A stretch of DNA of 64,000 nucleotides from assembly GCF_002487355.1 (NCBI RefSeq), contig NZ_NTMG01000023.1:1-64000 (forward strand). Direction: 5' to 3'. This document shows, piece after piece, positions 53,501 to 62,230 of this stretch. The notes under the pieces were generated by a model. It did no database searches. It was not told the DNA's origin and was given only the letters and a program-made list of their open reading frames with translations. Source of the DNA: Candidatus Methanoperedens sp. BLZ2. GTDB taxonomy: Archaea; Halobacteriota; Methanosarcinia; Methanosarcinales; Methanoperedenaceae. The first letter of the stretch is position 1, and each line of letters starts with the position of its first letter. The translations under genes were made by a program, and so were the position numbers.

Positions 53501-53579
53501 TTCTGCCAATTTTCTTTTTTTTGGGGAGTGATTTTGTGATATCTTTTAAATATTCCGGTAACTCCTCTTCATCGTCCAT
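50514..53579 (-). CDS. SEC-C zinc motif / PD-(D/E)XK nuclease-like domain / 16 TPR protein
   Basis: 1021 residues. Residues 24-44 are a SEC-C zinc motif ([20 protein letters not shown]; C30, C32, C41, C42). Residues about 250-360 resemble the DUF559/Vsr restriction-endonuclease fold: E256 in [11 protein letters not shown], D294 in [19 protein letters not shown] with D309, then [18 protein letters not shown]. From about 433 to 1000 I count 16 TPR units of 34 residues, such as [20 protein letters not shown]. A nuclease-like core with a protein-binding array suggests a defence or regulatory effector. It sits in a TA-rich island. I know no characterised protein of this architecture; function is inference. 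Confidence 0.75.
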   Translation of the reverse strand: [1021 protein letters not shown]

Positions 53580-53768
53580 ATTTTCTAATAAAGGTTGGAT
53601 AATTTATAAATGTATTTATAAACTGAGTTATCTTTTGTGATGTTGAAACTATTTTTCTAAAGGCAGGCCAACCTTCTCGAACTCATTCTACAATTTGTTT
53701 ACAAATTCTGTATTTTGATATATTTTTCTATCAGTCATAATTTTTATTCATTTTATGCTTTCGATTTA
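53580..53768. other. A/T-rich upstream region of the TPR protein gene
   Basis: No gene seen. The promoter of the large SEC-C/TPR gene should be here (A/T-rich, e.g. GGATAATTTATAAATG on the complementary side near 53595-53610). Confidence 0.35.
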
Positions 53769-53883
53769 TTAAATCACTCCCATCTCCGTCAACCTCTCCG
53801 GCAAATACTTATCCGTCACATAATCCGGACCCTTCCTCGCAAAAGCCTGCTGTTCAGCCTTCTTCCCGATCTTTAGCATCAGG
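53769..53883 (-). pseudogene. Duplicated 3' end of top6A (direct repeat flanking a cassette)
   Basis: 53772-53883 matches the real top6A 3' end at 54789-54900 over 112 nt with 8 mismatches (about 93%). It still reads [19 protein letters not shown] and the same C-terminus, with an in-frame TAA. It begins abruptly after CATCAGG, where the copies diverge. Only two of the mismatches change an amino acid, so the copy was under selection or acquired from a related gene. Confidence 0.9.
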
Positions 53884-53897
53884 GGGATTGCCATGAA

Positions 53898-54389
53898 TTA
53901 CACTCCCAGACTTCTTTTCATTTCCTCACAGCTCCCGTGGTCAGCAAAAAAACAAACAATGATCATTCCCATAAATTCATTGAATTTTATTTCCGGAGCT
54001 TTAAAGTGTGGGCCTTTATGTTCTTTTAACTCTTCAGGAAGTAAATCCAATAGATTTCCATTGGCATACTTTTTCAATATCCCGACATGTAAATGGTTAA
54101 GCGGTTTTCTAATTCCATTCTCAATGCCCTCATTTTGATAGTGAAAGAAAAAGCCGGTATCAGGTCGGATATATTCATAACCATATCTTTCAATATTCCC
54201 CTCCTTTATTTCTTCAAGAAAATTTAAAAAAGAGCCATCTATGAATCTTATTCCTTCTTCAAAAATGGTTCCATAGTCGGCATATTTAATATCCGGGATG
54301 ATCTCAAATGACGGAGGTTCATCTATTATATCCTTACAAGATGAATAAAAAATCCCTTTTATTTCAGTCGCCCGTTCCCTCAAATTCAC
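53898..54389 (-). CDS. TumE-like (DUF6516) toxin candidate
   Basis: 163 residues. EGIRFIDGSFLNFLEEI, then RYGYEYIRP, GFFFHYQNEG and LNHLHVGILKK follow the TumE order (strand with I-x-DGS-x-L, RYxYxY, F-x-YxN, H-x-HVG). TumE is the toxin of a poorly studied TA pair. It overlaps the preceding small gene by 4 nt and ends 15 nt before the duplicated top6A end. Family call from memory; activity unproven. Confidence 0.6.
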   Translation of the reverse strand: MNLRERATEIKGIFYSSCKDIIDEPPSFEIIPDIKYADYGTIFEEGIRFIDGSFLNFLEEIKEGNIERYGYEYIRPDTGFFFHYQNEGIENGIRKPLNHLHVGILKKYANGNLLDLLPEELKEHKGPHFKAPEIKFNEFMGMIIVCFFADHGSCEEMKRSLGV

Positions 54390-54778
54390 GCATATTCATT
54401 CCTGTAGTATTCATACAAACACCCGAATTTCAATGCGTGAAAACCATGAACCTTATCTTCTTTCCATGCTTGATAAAACTCATCTGGTGTCATATTGAAC
54501 ATCTCTTTTATCCGAGAAAGTTCTTTTTCGATGTCTTCTTTATCCATAATATGAAACGGCGCTCCTATTTCTTGAATGGATTTAACAGGTTTGCCTGTGG
54601 CGCTGGATCTAAGTGTTACAGATGGCTTTTTTTTTATTGATGAAACTGATGCTTTGGTATTTTTTCCTCTAAATATGGATTTTTCAATAGTTCTTGGTTT
54701 CTGAGTCATTGTTACTGCGTGTTTTGTTTGTAATTTGTAGTACTTATAATCTTGTAATGAAATAAACTGAGTGATCAC
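54386..54778 (-). CDS. Antitoxin-like partner of the TumE-like gene
   Basis: 130 residues. The first ~75 are basic, Thr/Ser/Lys-rich and probably disordered, unlike the family; the last 55 carry IEKELSRIKEMFNMTPDEFY then QAWKEDKV, close to the short antitoxins paired with TumE (MxxEEFxxxWxxG). The real start may be M24 or M78. It begins only 7 nt after the top6A stop, so it is probably transcribed from the top6 promoter. Confidence 0.6.
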   Translation of the reverse strand: MITQFISLQDYKYYKLQTKHAVTMTQKPRTIEKSIFRGKNTKASVSSIKKKPSVTLRSSATGKPVKSIQEIGAPFHIMDKEDIEKELSRIKEMFNMTPDEFYQAWKEDKVHGFHALKFGCLYEYYRNEYA

Positions 54779-54785
54779 ATTTCGA

Positions 54786-55895
54786 TCAAATCACTCCCAT
54801 CTCCGTCAACCTCTCCGGCAGATACTTATCCGTAACATAATCCAGCCCCTTACCCGCAAAAGCCTGCTGCTCAGCCTTCTTCCCGATCTTCAGCATCAGG
54901 TTTATCTGCTCCTTCCAGTATGGCGTATCAAATCTCGGATCAGTAAGCTCGCTCTCAAGCGCCTTGATGTCCTGGTCATTGAGCTTGTCAGTTGAAAGCT
55001 GGTACTCCACGATATCCGATGCCTGCACACCGATAAATTTCGCCGCAGGCGTTGCCATGAACTCGGATAGATGCGCGCTCTTGATGGCGCCGTAGGCTAC
55101 GCTTGCGTATATGCGAAAGCTCCAGGGATCACCGTCAGTGAATACAACGACAGGCAGCTTGAGTTCCTCGTTCATGCGCTTTATGATGCGCCGGGTGCTT
55201 CGCGCTGGCTGGCCTTTCAGGTGCACAAGGATGGCGTCGAATTTCTCATCAAACCCGTTCTCGATAAGCCTGTCCTGCATACCGCCTGTCTCGATGGCTA
55301 TAATGAACTTGGCATCATGCTCCACGAACTTTATGGTCTCCACATTGTAAGGTATCTGGTATCCCGCCTCGCCAACCTCGTCCTGGCAGTGCATGGTGCG
55401 GTCGCCGCGTTTTGTTAGTTCCTTGATCTTAATGGGGCCGTACAATGTCGCGCCGTTCTCCTCAGGGCGCACATGGAAATCCTCACGTTGCAAGCCTGTA
55501 ATTATCTCAAGGTCTTCGATCAGGCGGTCGCTTTCAGACTGTTCGTTGAATTTTGCGATATCCCAGTTTTCGCTGATGTAATACAATTCTCTCAATGTTG
55601 AGCTTTTGTTCTGGTCAAGATGCCCTTTCATCAAAAGTTCCACCACATGCGATGTTTTAAGAAGCTGCGTTGCGCCCTTTACGGTTTTCGCGCTTCGCAT
55701 GCTCTCGCTGTCACCATATACCCACACATCGCTGTCTGTGTTCAATTCGATGTTCTTCTTGGTGCGTGAGGGCAGCGTGATGTGAGGAATAGTCTCGCTC
55801 TCGAATTGTTCATAGAAATCCTGAATGAGTTTCTTTAAAGTCGTCTTTGAGAGGGAATCTCGTATCTGTTTGTTGCTTTTTTCAGTTTCATTCAT
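54786..55895 (-). CDS. top6A: DNA topoisomerase VI subunit A
   Basis: 369 residues. The catalytic Tyr lies in [12 protein letters not shown] (about 105), and the Toprim domain has IIAIETGGM (Glu) and [14 protein letters not shown] (DxD). It cuts and rejoins DNA as an A2B2 type II topoisomerase. Its start overlaps top6B by 4 nt. The 3' 112 nt are duplicated 1 kb downstream; this copy is the complete one. Confidence 0.95.
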   Translation of the reverse strand: MNETEKSNKQIRDSLSKTTLKKLIQDFYEQFESETIPHITLPSRTKKNIELNTDSDVWVYGDSESMRSAKTVKGATQLLKTSHVVELLMKGHLDQNKSSTLRELYYISENWDIAKFNEQSESDRLIEDLEIITGLQREDFHVRPEENGATLYGPIKIKELTKRGDRTMHCQDEVGEAGYQIPYNVETIKFVEHDAKFIIAIETGGMQDRLIENGFDEKFDAILVHLKGQPARSTRRIIKRMNEELKLPVVVFTDGDPWSFRIYASVAYGAIKSAHLSEFMATPAAKFIGVQASDIVEYQLSTDKLNDQDIKALESELTDPRFDTPYWKEQINLMLKIGKKAEQQAFAGKGLDYVTDKYLPERLTEMGVI

Positions 55896-57742
55896 ACGTT
55901 GACCGCCTTTGCGCCTGTAACAAGTTCGCTCTCAATGCCCTCAACCACAAGCTGTGGCAGGTTTGCAGCTTCTTCGAGAGCTATATCCAGCCTGTAAATG
56001 ATGGCTTTTTGCTCACCCGGTTTAAGCGAGACTTTCCACACATAATCGATCTGTTTTCCCATAGGGATCTTTTTGGGTTCAGGACTTGGCGATTGGATAG
56101 AATATGGAAGCGTCTCATGAAGATTGAAATGATGCACCGAATCCCCGTGATTCTTAAAATGTATCTCTACTTCGCATCCCTTGCCGTTTTGCTTCACCAC
56201 GCGCTGGCAAAATACATTTCTCATTATTTTTGCAATGATCGGGGTAATATCAGGTGTGGGGCGCTCAAGTATCTCACCCACTTTCTTTGCTATGCGCGGC
56301 AGGATCGAATAGATTATTTCTTCTTTTTCACGCCTTTTTTCAAGATTATCCTGCCTTGACAGATAATTCTTGAGCCTTCGCGCCACATCCTTGAGGGCAA
56401 GTTCCACCTCACTTATGATCTCAGGTACATCTGCTATCGCTTCTTTTGATTCAGAGGTAAAAGGGATATGCGTTGATGCCACATGCACAAGAATTATTGC
56501 AGGACCGATAGGCAGTGAGCCACCCGGCTGGTTTAAAGAATAGCTTCTCCAGTTAAGATTCTCAATTGCATGCGTTATGGCGCATGCTCCCTGCTGGTAT
56601 AGAAGAGGTACGCGATTTGCGAACCTGAGAATCTCTACCTTTTCCTCCTTTGGGAGATTGCCGCCATAAGCAATACCAGCTTCCACCTGGAACGGATGAC
56701 CGTTATGCACAGATGCGGAACGTGTTGTGGTTTCAATGAAATCCACTATATGTTCTTTCCCCACGCCTTTCCTGATAAGTTCCTCAGTTATGGGAGATAA
56801 GCAATCAGTGGATGGCGCCAGGATCTTGACGATCTTGAATGCCCCGTGAAGCCTTTTTGCTTCATCAAGTGCGATCGCTTTTGGGTCGGTTTCAGGACCC
56901 AGGCTTGCTTTCATGCAGATCTCATCAGCGGTCTTTGGTCCCATTCTTGAAAATGAGCTTCGCAAAAACGAATCAAGCCTGTCTGTTTCGCAATACCGGA
57001 GCATCTTCATTAACGTACCAAGTTCAATACCATGAGGATGCGGCAGTATTTCCTTAGCCTGCAAAGGCAGTTTGTCAGTCGCCCTTTCAAATATTACCTG
57101 GTTATTATCAGGCTCAATAAGAGTAACGCGGGCATGCGGATTTACGATCGCCGTATCCTTCAGGTATTCATAAACAGATTGTCTTCGTCCCTTGACATAA
57201 GAGGCTTCCATCTCAAGTTCAAGACGAGTTCCTCGCATCCTGTCCCAGTCCACGATCTTATCAACGAGTATCTCAGGCTCGTTGGTATGGGTGTTTATAA
57301 GCAGTTCAAAATAATGAGCCGGAGCATCGCGGTCTATTTTGGAAACAATTTTTACGGGCCTGCCTGAAGTTAACTGGGAATAAAGCACGGTCGCCGAGAT
57401 GCCGATTCCCTGCTGGCCGCGGCTTTGTTTGACCGCATGGAAACGCGACCCATAGAGTAATTTTGCAAAAACCCTGGGGATCTGTTCTTTTACAATCCCG
57501 GGCCCGTTATCTTCAACTATCAGGGTTAAATTCGTCCTTGATGTATTTTCAAGTTTAATAAAAATATCAGGTAATATGCCTGACTCTTCACAGGCATCAA
57601 GAGAATTATCTACAGCTTCTTTTACGGATGTTAACAGGGATCTTGTGCCTGAGTCAAAACCCAGTATCTGCCTGTTCTTTTCAAAAAATTCGGCGATACT
57701 AATGGCCTTTTGCTTTTTTGCCAGTTCCTCTGCAATGACCAT
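55892..57742 (-). CDS. top6B: DNA topoisomerase VI subunit B
   Basis: 616 residues. GHKL ATPase motifs: [17 protein letters not shown] (N-box), IVEDNGPGI and [16 protein letters not shown], then the H2TH and transducer domains ([20 protein letters not shown]), and a C-terminal Ig-like domain. ATP binding closes the gate and drives strand passage by Top6A. First gene of top6B-top6A. Confidence 0.95.
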   Translation of the reverse strand: MVIAEELAKKQKAISIAEFFEKNRQILGFDSGTRSLLTSVKEAVDNSLDACEESGILPDIFIKLENTSRTNLTLIVEDNGPGIVKEQIPRVFAKLLYGSRFHAVKQSRGQQGIGISATVLYSQLTSGRPVKIVSKIDRDAPAHYFELLINTHTNEPEILVDKIVDWDRMRGTRLELEMEASYVKGRRQSVYEYLKDTAIVNPHARVTLIEPDNNQVIFERATDKLPLQAKEILPHPHGIELGTLMKMLRYCETDRLDSFLRSSFSRMGPKTADEICMKASLGPETDPKAIALDEAKRLHGAFKIVKILAPSTDCLSPITEELIRKGVGKEHIVDFIETTTRSASVHNGHPFQVEAGIAYGGNLPKEEKVEILRFANRVPLLYQQGACAITHAIENLNWRSYSLNQPGGSLPIGPAIILVHVASTHIPFTSESKEAIADVPEIISEVELALKDVARRLKNYLSRQDNLEKRREKEEIIYSILPRIAKKVGEILERPTPDITPIIAKIMRNVFCQRVVKQNGKGCEVEIHFKNHGDSVHHFNLHETLPYSIQSPSPEPKKIPMGKQIDYVWKVSLKPGEQKAIIYRLDIALEEAANLPQLVVEGIESELVTGAKAVNV

Positions 57743-57753
57743 TAAGCATCCCT

Positions 57754-57984
57754 TTAGAGTTCAGCACCCACTATTGTTTGAGTGGCCGTGATATTTTCAC
57801 TTTCTCTTATCGTATCAACAAGTTTGTTTAATGCGCTCAATCCCTCAACATTGCTAATCACAACAAAATCATATTCCCCGAACACATGATATACATCTTT
57901 GATTCCTTTTACTTTTACAAGCTCGTTATAAGCTGCTTTTTCCTGCCCTGGTACTACATTTACAAGTGTTACTCCAATTACCAA
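57754..57984 (-). CDS. Stand-alone Lrp/AsnC ligand-binding (RAM) domain protein
   Basis: 76 residues covering one AsnC-type alpha-beta domain: [55 protein letters not shown]. There is no DNA-binding HTH. Archaeal stand-alone RAM proteins bind amino acids or pair with other regulators. It ends 11 nt before top6B on the same strand, so it may be the first gene of that transcript. Confidence 0.85.
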   Translation of the reverse strand: MVIGVTLVNVVPGQEKAAYNELVKVKGIKDVYHVFGEYDFVVISNVEGLSALNKLVDTIRESENITATQTIVGAEL

Positions 57985-58174
57985 CTCTTATCACTGGTCC
58001 TTTGATTTTTAATTCTAATTATCAACAATGATAACCTTAAGTACTAAAAAGGTTTTGTATATAATAGGAGTTGGGTTTTCAGGTTAAGTTAAGTCAATAT
58101 ACTATCAATCAAGGAAAACCTCATATATAATAAATAACATTATCCTTATTAAAGAATCTAGGGTGTGTGTGTCT

Positions 58175-59662
58175 ATGAGATCAACAAAATCGTTGTGCCC
58201 TGAATGTCTTTCAGTTATAGATGCTTCGATAATTGAAGAGAATGGAAAAATGATTCTTGAAAAAACATGCACAAAGCACGGTCATTTCAAGGATATCTAC
58301 TGGTCTGACCCGAAGCAGTTCAGGCGTTTTGAACGTTACTGGCATGATGGCAGAGGTGTAATGAATCCAAGCGGACCTGATGGGAATTGCCCACAGTCAT
58401 GCGGGATATGCACGTCTCATAAGACAACTACAATTCTTGCCAATATTGATGTCACGAACCGCTGCAACCAGACATGCCCGGTATGTTTTGCCAATGCTTC
58501 AGCATCAGGTTATCTTTATGAACCAACACTATCCCAGATCAGGGCAATGATGCAGATGCTTCGAAATGAAAAGCCAGTACCCTGCCCTGCCATTCAGTTT
58601 TCAGGGGGTGAGCCCACGATGCGCGGGGATATCGTAGAGATCGTAAAGATGGCCCGTGAATTTAATTTCACACAGGTCCAGATGGCAACCAACGGGATCA
58701 AACTTTCAAGGAGCCTGGAATTATGCAGGCAATTAAATGATGCAGGTCTTCATACCGTTTATCTGCAATTTGACGGGGTGACCGAAGAACCCTATATCAA
58801 GAACCGGGGCTTCAATGCGCTCCCGATCAAACTCAAAGCGATCGATAATTGCAGAACAGGGGGGCTTACCAGCGTTTCTCTTGTTCCCACACTTGCAAAA
58901 GGCGTAAACGATATGCAGGTAGGCGATATTATCCGCTTTGCCATAAAGAATATGGATACTGTAAAAGGGATCAATTTCCAGCCAATTTCATTCGCAGGAA
59001 GGATTAATAAAGAAGAGAGGATGGAGAAAAGAATTACTATTTCAGACTTATTCAGATTGATTGATGAACAGACAGAAGGGGCGATTACCGCGGATGATTT
59101 CTACCCTGTACCTTTCGTCGTGCCCATCTCTCATTTTGTTACTGCCGAGGAAGGTATCCCCAATATTGAATTCACTGTGCATCCGCATTGCGGAACTGGC
59201 ACATATCTTTATATTGAAAATGGAAAAATTATTCCCATAACCCGCTTTATCGATGTGGAAGGGCTTCTTGAATACATTGATGACCTGGCTTTGAATGGAG
59301 ACAAATGGATTGGCAAGTCCCTTGGAAAAATAAAAAGGATAGGAAGTCTTATATCAGCATTACCCAGGTACATTGATACCTCAAAGGCGCCAAAATCGAT
59401 CGATGTGAAAAAATTATTTATCGATGTTCTAAAGGAAGGAACAGGGGAAGCTACCAAGGAATTCCACAGGCATACTCTCTTTATCGGCTCCATGCATTTC
59501 ATGGATCTGTATAATATGGACCTTGAAAGGATCAGGAGATGCGGGGTTCATTATGCAACACCCGACGGAAAGATCATTCCTTTCTGTACTTATAATACGA
59601 TCCACAGGGCGCAGGTGGAGAAAAAATTCTCAACACCATTATTAAAGGTAAGAGCATCATGA
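58175..59662 (+). CDS. tes: Radical SAM protein of the tetraether lipid synthase (Tes) type
   Basis: 495 residues from ATG 58175 (GTG 58163 also possible). The radical SAM motif is RCNQTCPVC (C101, C105, C108 in the longer numbering). Extra cysteines lie before it: SLCPECL, KTCTKHGHF and NCPQSCGIC. From memory, Tes/MJ0619 has several extra Fe-S clusters and a rubredoxin-like site. SGGEPTMRGDI binds SAM. Tes joins the tails of archaeol lipids into tetraethers. Extent of match is from recall; a related C-C bond-forming enzyme is possible. Next gene follows after 10 nt. Confidence 0.7.
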   Translation: MRSTKSLCPECLSVIDASIIEENGKMILEKTCTKHGHFKDIYWSDPKQFRRFERYWHDGRGVMNPSGPDGNCPQSCGICTSHKTTTILANIDVTNRCNQTCPVCFANASASGYLYEPTLSQIRAMMQMLRNEKPVPCPAIQFSGGEPTMRGDIVEIVKMAREFNFTQVQMATNGIKLSRSLELCRQLNDAGLHTVYLQFDGVTEEPYIKNRGFNALPIKLKAIDNCRTGGLTSVSLVPTLAKGVNDMQVGDIIRFAIKNMDTVKGINFQPISFAGRINKEERMEKRITISDLFRLIDEQTEGAITADDFYPVPFVVPISHFVTAEEGIPNIEFTVHPHCGTGTYLYIENGKIIPITRFIDVEGLLEYIDDLALNGDKWIGKSLGKIKRIGSLISALPRYIDTSKAPKSIDVKKLFIDVLKEGTGEATKEFHRHTLFIGSMHFMDLYNMDLERIRRCGVHYATPDGKIIPFCTYNTIHRAQVEKKFSTPLLKVRAS

Positions 59663-59678
59663 TTCATGAGATTTGAAA

Positions 59679-60749
59679 ATGCCCATTTCTGATTCCGCTT
59701 CTGGTTCCATCTCTGATTCCACTTCTGATCCCATTTATCTTCACAGGTACCTGAAAGTAATGAGAAGTAAACTTCCATCCCAGTTCCTTATTTCCCAATC
59801 CATACATGCTGATTTCAGTCGGGATTCGGATATTCATGACCTCTGGAAAGTACATGAGGAGGCCATGAAATCATTCCGGGAAAAATTTGAAAATATAAAC
59901 TCTGCTGAAGAACTTCTTCCGCGCGCAGCACCTTCTCTTCTTGACCTGAAAGTTGCTATTGCCGATAAAATTCTCCAGGATTGCCATTTCTGTGAACACA
60001 GATGCGGAATAAATCGCAAAAAGAAGGAAACAGGATATTGCGGGATGGATGCTGTCTCCCGATATTCTGCCGAGTTCCTGCATCATGGTGAAGAACCTGA
60101 ACTTGTACCCTCACATACGATATTTTTCACGGGCTGCAATTTTTCCTGCGTCTATTGCCAGAACTGGCAGATATCGACTGCGCCAAAAAGAGGTATTCCA
60201 ATATTGCCAGAGGAACTTGCACGTAAGATAACATTGCAGCGGGCATACGGTTCAAGAAATGTGAATTTCGTGACGCCCACGCCGCATACTCACACCATCC
60301 TGAAAATCCTGAACGCGCTAAAGGTCAATGTCCCTGTTGTGTGGAATTCCAACATGTATTATTCCAGCGAGGTCGCAAAGCTCCTTGAGGGTGTAGTGGA
60401 TGTGTATCTTGGGGATTTTCGATATGGGAATGATGAATGCGCCCAAAAATATTCAAATGCTGCGGATTACTGGTCTACTGTCACACGAAATTTCAAGACC
60501 GCATACACCATGGGTGAAATACTGGTGCGCTATCTTGTCATTCCAAACCATATCGAGTGCTGCACAAAACCTGTCATTGAATGGATAAAAGAGAATATCC
60601 CGAAGGTGAGGTTTAACCTGATGTTCCAGTATTATGCGCATTACAGGGCAAATGAATTTCCCCGGATCAACAGGGCGCTGACAGGTGAGGAATGCCAGAA
60701 AGCGGTTGATATTTTGAAAAAGTCCGGGCTTGTGGATGTAATGGTTTAG
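59679..60749 (+). CDS. Radical SAM protein, PflA-like (COG1313 type)
   Basis: 356 residues from ATG 59679 (TTG 59673 upstream). FFTGCNFSCVYCQNWQIST holds the cluster cysteines C155/C159/C162 (longer numbering), and an N-terminal CHFCEHRCG with C123 gives a second metal site. The first ~20 residues are Ser/Asp-rich, encoded by a short CTGATTCC-type tandem, so the real start may be later (M30). Such proteins resemble pyruvate formate-lyase activase and are often of unknown use. It follows the Tes-like gene by about 10-16 nt, suggesting an operon. Confidence 0.75.
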   Translation: MPISDSASGSISDSTSDPIYLHRYLKVMRSKLPSQFLISQSIHADFSRDSDIHDLWKVHEEAMKSFREKFENINSAEELLPRAAPSLLDLKVAIADKILQDCHFCEHRCGINRKKKETGYCGMDAVSRYSAEFLHHGEEPELVPSHTIFFTGCNFSCVYCQNWQISTAPKRGIPILPEELARKITLQRAYGSRNVNFVTPTPHTHTILKILNALKVNVPVVWNSNMYYSSEVAKLLEGVVDVYLGDFRYGNDECAQKYSNAADYWSTVTRNFKTAYTMGEILVRYLVIPNHIECCTKPVIEWIKENIPKVRFNLMFQYYAHYRANEFPRINRALTGEECQKAVDILKKSGLVDVMV

Positions 60750-60874
60750 GTTTAAGTTTAGATTTAATTTTAATTTTAACATCCGGACATATTTCCAGAT
60801 GTGTAGTTATGAAGAGATAATCTATTTAAGCCAGAATTACCATCATATTAAATGATACGGGGAGTTTAATACTT

Positions 60875-62128
60875 ATGGTAAATATTGCTATAGCATGTCA
60901 GGGAGGAGGTAGTCATACAGCTTTTACCGCAGGCGTGCTGAAAAGAATCCTAAAAGAAAATGAGAAAAAGTATGATATTATAGCTCTTAGCGGAACATCA
61001 GGTGGTGCCATATGTGCTTTATTGACATGGTATGGCCTATTAACAGAGGACAGCGATAAAGCAATCAAGCTGCTTGACTCTTTCTGGAGAGATATTTCCG
61101 CGAATACTTTTGGAGATATGCTCCTGAATGAATGGATCGTTGAAACATCTTATATTCAGGATAAAATTTTAGTCCCACAGATCAGTCCATATGATTTCCT
61201 GCCTTTTTATCAGGAATATCTGAAGAGCCTTGTTGAAAAGCAAGTGGATTTTAAAAAAATTAATGAATTCGAGAATCCAGAACCTGAATTGATTATTGGG
61301 GCGGTTGATGTTTTGTCAGGTAATTTCAGCGTTTTTAAAAATTCCATGGTCAGTTCTGATGTGATCATGGCTTCAGCTGCAATACCAACTTTCTTTCGGG
61401 CAGTGCCTGTTGATACATATTTGTTCAGCTGGGATGAAATTCCAGGAAACGATAGCGTCAGACTTATTGACTTTCTAAAAAAGAATTATAATATTGATTG
61501 GTTAAAAACAGCAAAAATTGAAAAAATCGATGATAATAAGACCATCAGGGCATCTGTTGAAGGAAATTATCTATCTCTAAGTCTTAACAATGAAAAAAAT
61601 AAGGCAAACCTAAAAATTGATGATGTTAGAACTGATGAATTCATTGCGAAGAAAGAAGATGATGGTACGTTAAATATAATTAAGAAAAGTCAATACTGGG
61701 ACGGTTTGTTTTCACAGAATCCTCCTTTACGGGATTTGGTTGATGGAGTTAATGTAAAACCTGATGAGATATGGGTGATACAGGTCAATCCAGAAAAAAT
61801 TCCAAAATTACCAGAATCAGTAGGAGCTATCCGGGATCGGCGAAATGAGCTTGCAGGAAACCTTTCATTATACCAGGAGTTATATTTTATTGAAAAAGTA
61901 AATGAATGGATAGAAAAGGGATTATTAAAAAAAGGAAAATATAAACATATTAATGTTAGATTCATTAAAATGCTCCGGGAACTGGATGTTGGAACAAAGC
62001 TGGATAGAAATCCGAAATTCATACAGGATATGATGATCTATGGTGAAGAACAGGCCGGAGAATTCATAAAACAGCTGCCATCAGAACCTGTCAAAAAAGA
62101 AGAATTCGGCAATGTTGTATATAAATAA
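60875..62128 (+). CDS. Patatin-like phospholipase
   Basis: 417 residues. Oxyanion loop QGGGSHTAFTAGVL (about 9-22), nucleophile Ser in LSGTSGGAICAL (G-x-S-x-G, about 43), and the catalytic-dyad Asp in YWDGLFSQNPP (about 272; D-G-L in place of D-G-G/A). A central insert of ~90 residues with repeated Asp/Lys and no clear fold lies between. Likely hydrolyses ester lipids or acts in defence or signalling. No TM or signal. Function inferred. Confidence 0.85.
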   Translation: MVNIAIACQGGGSHTAFTAGVLKRILKENEKKYDIIALSGTSGGAICALLTWYGLLTEDSDKAIKLLDSFWRDISANTFGDMLLNEWIVETSYIQDKILVPQISPYDFLPFYQEYLKSLVEKQVDFKKINEFENPEPELIIGAVDVLSGNFSVFKNSMVSSDVIMASAAIPTFFRAVPVDTYLFSWDEIPGNDSVRLIDFLKKNYNIDWLKTAKIEKIDDNKTIRASVEGNYLSLSLNNEKNKANLKIDDVRTDEFIAKKEDDGTLNIIKKSQYWDGLFSQNPPLRDLVDGVNVKPDEIWVIQVNPEKIPKLPESVGAIRDRRNELAGNLSLYQELYFIEKVNEWIEKGLLKKGKYKHINVRFIKMLRELDVGTKLDRNPKFIQDMMIYGEEQAGEFIKQLPSEPVKKEEFGNVVYK

Positions 62129-62230
62129 TCCTTGAGGCATATTATTCACTCCTTTGCGGTGATCAAATCAGACTGCAAAGCGTGCCAAGGATATTTATAG
62201 TAATGTTACTTTATTAATATCATTATTGCT

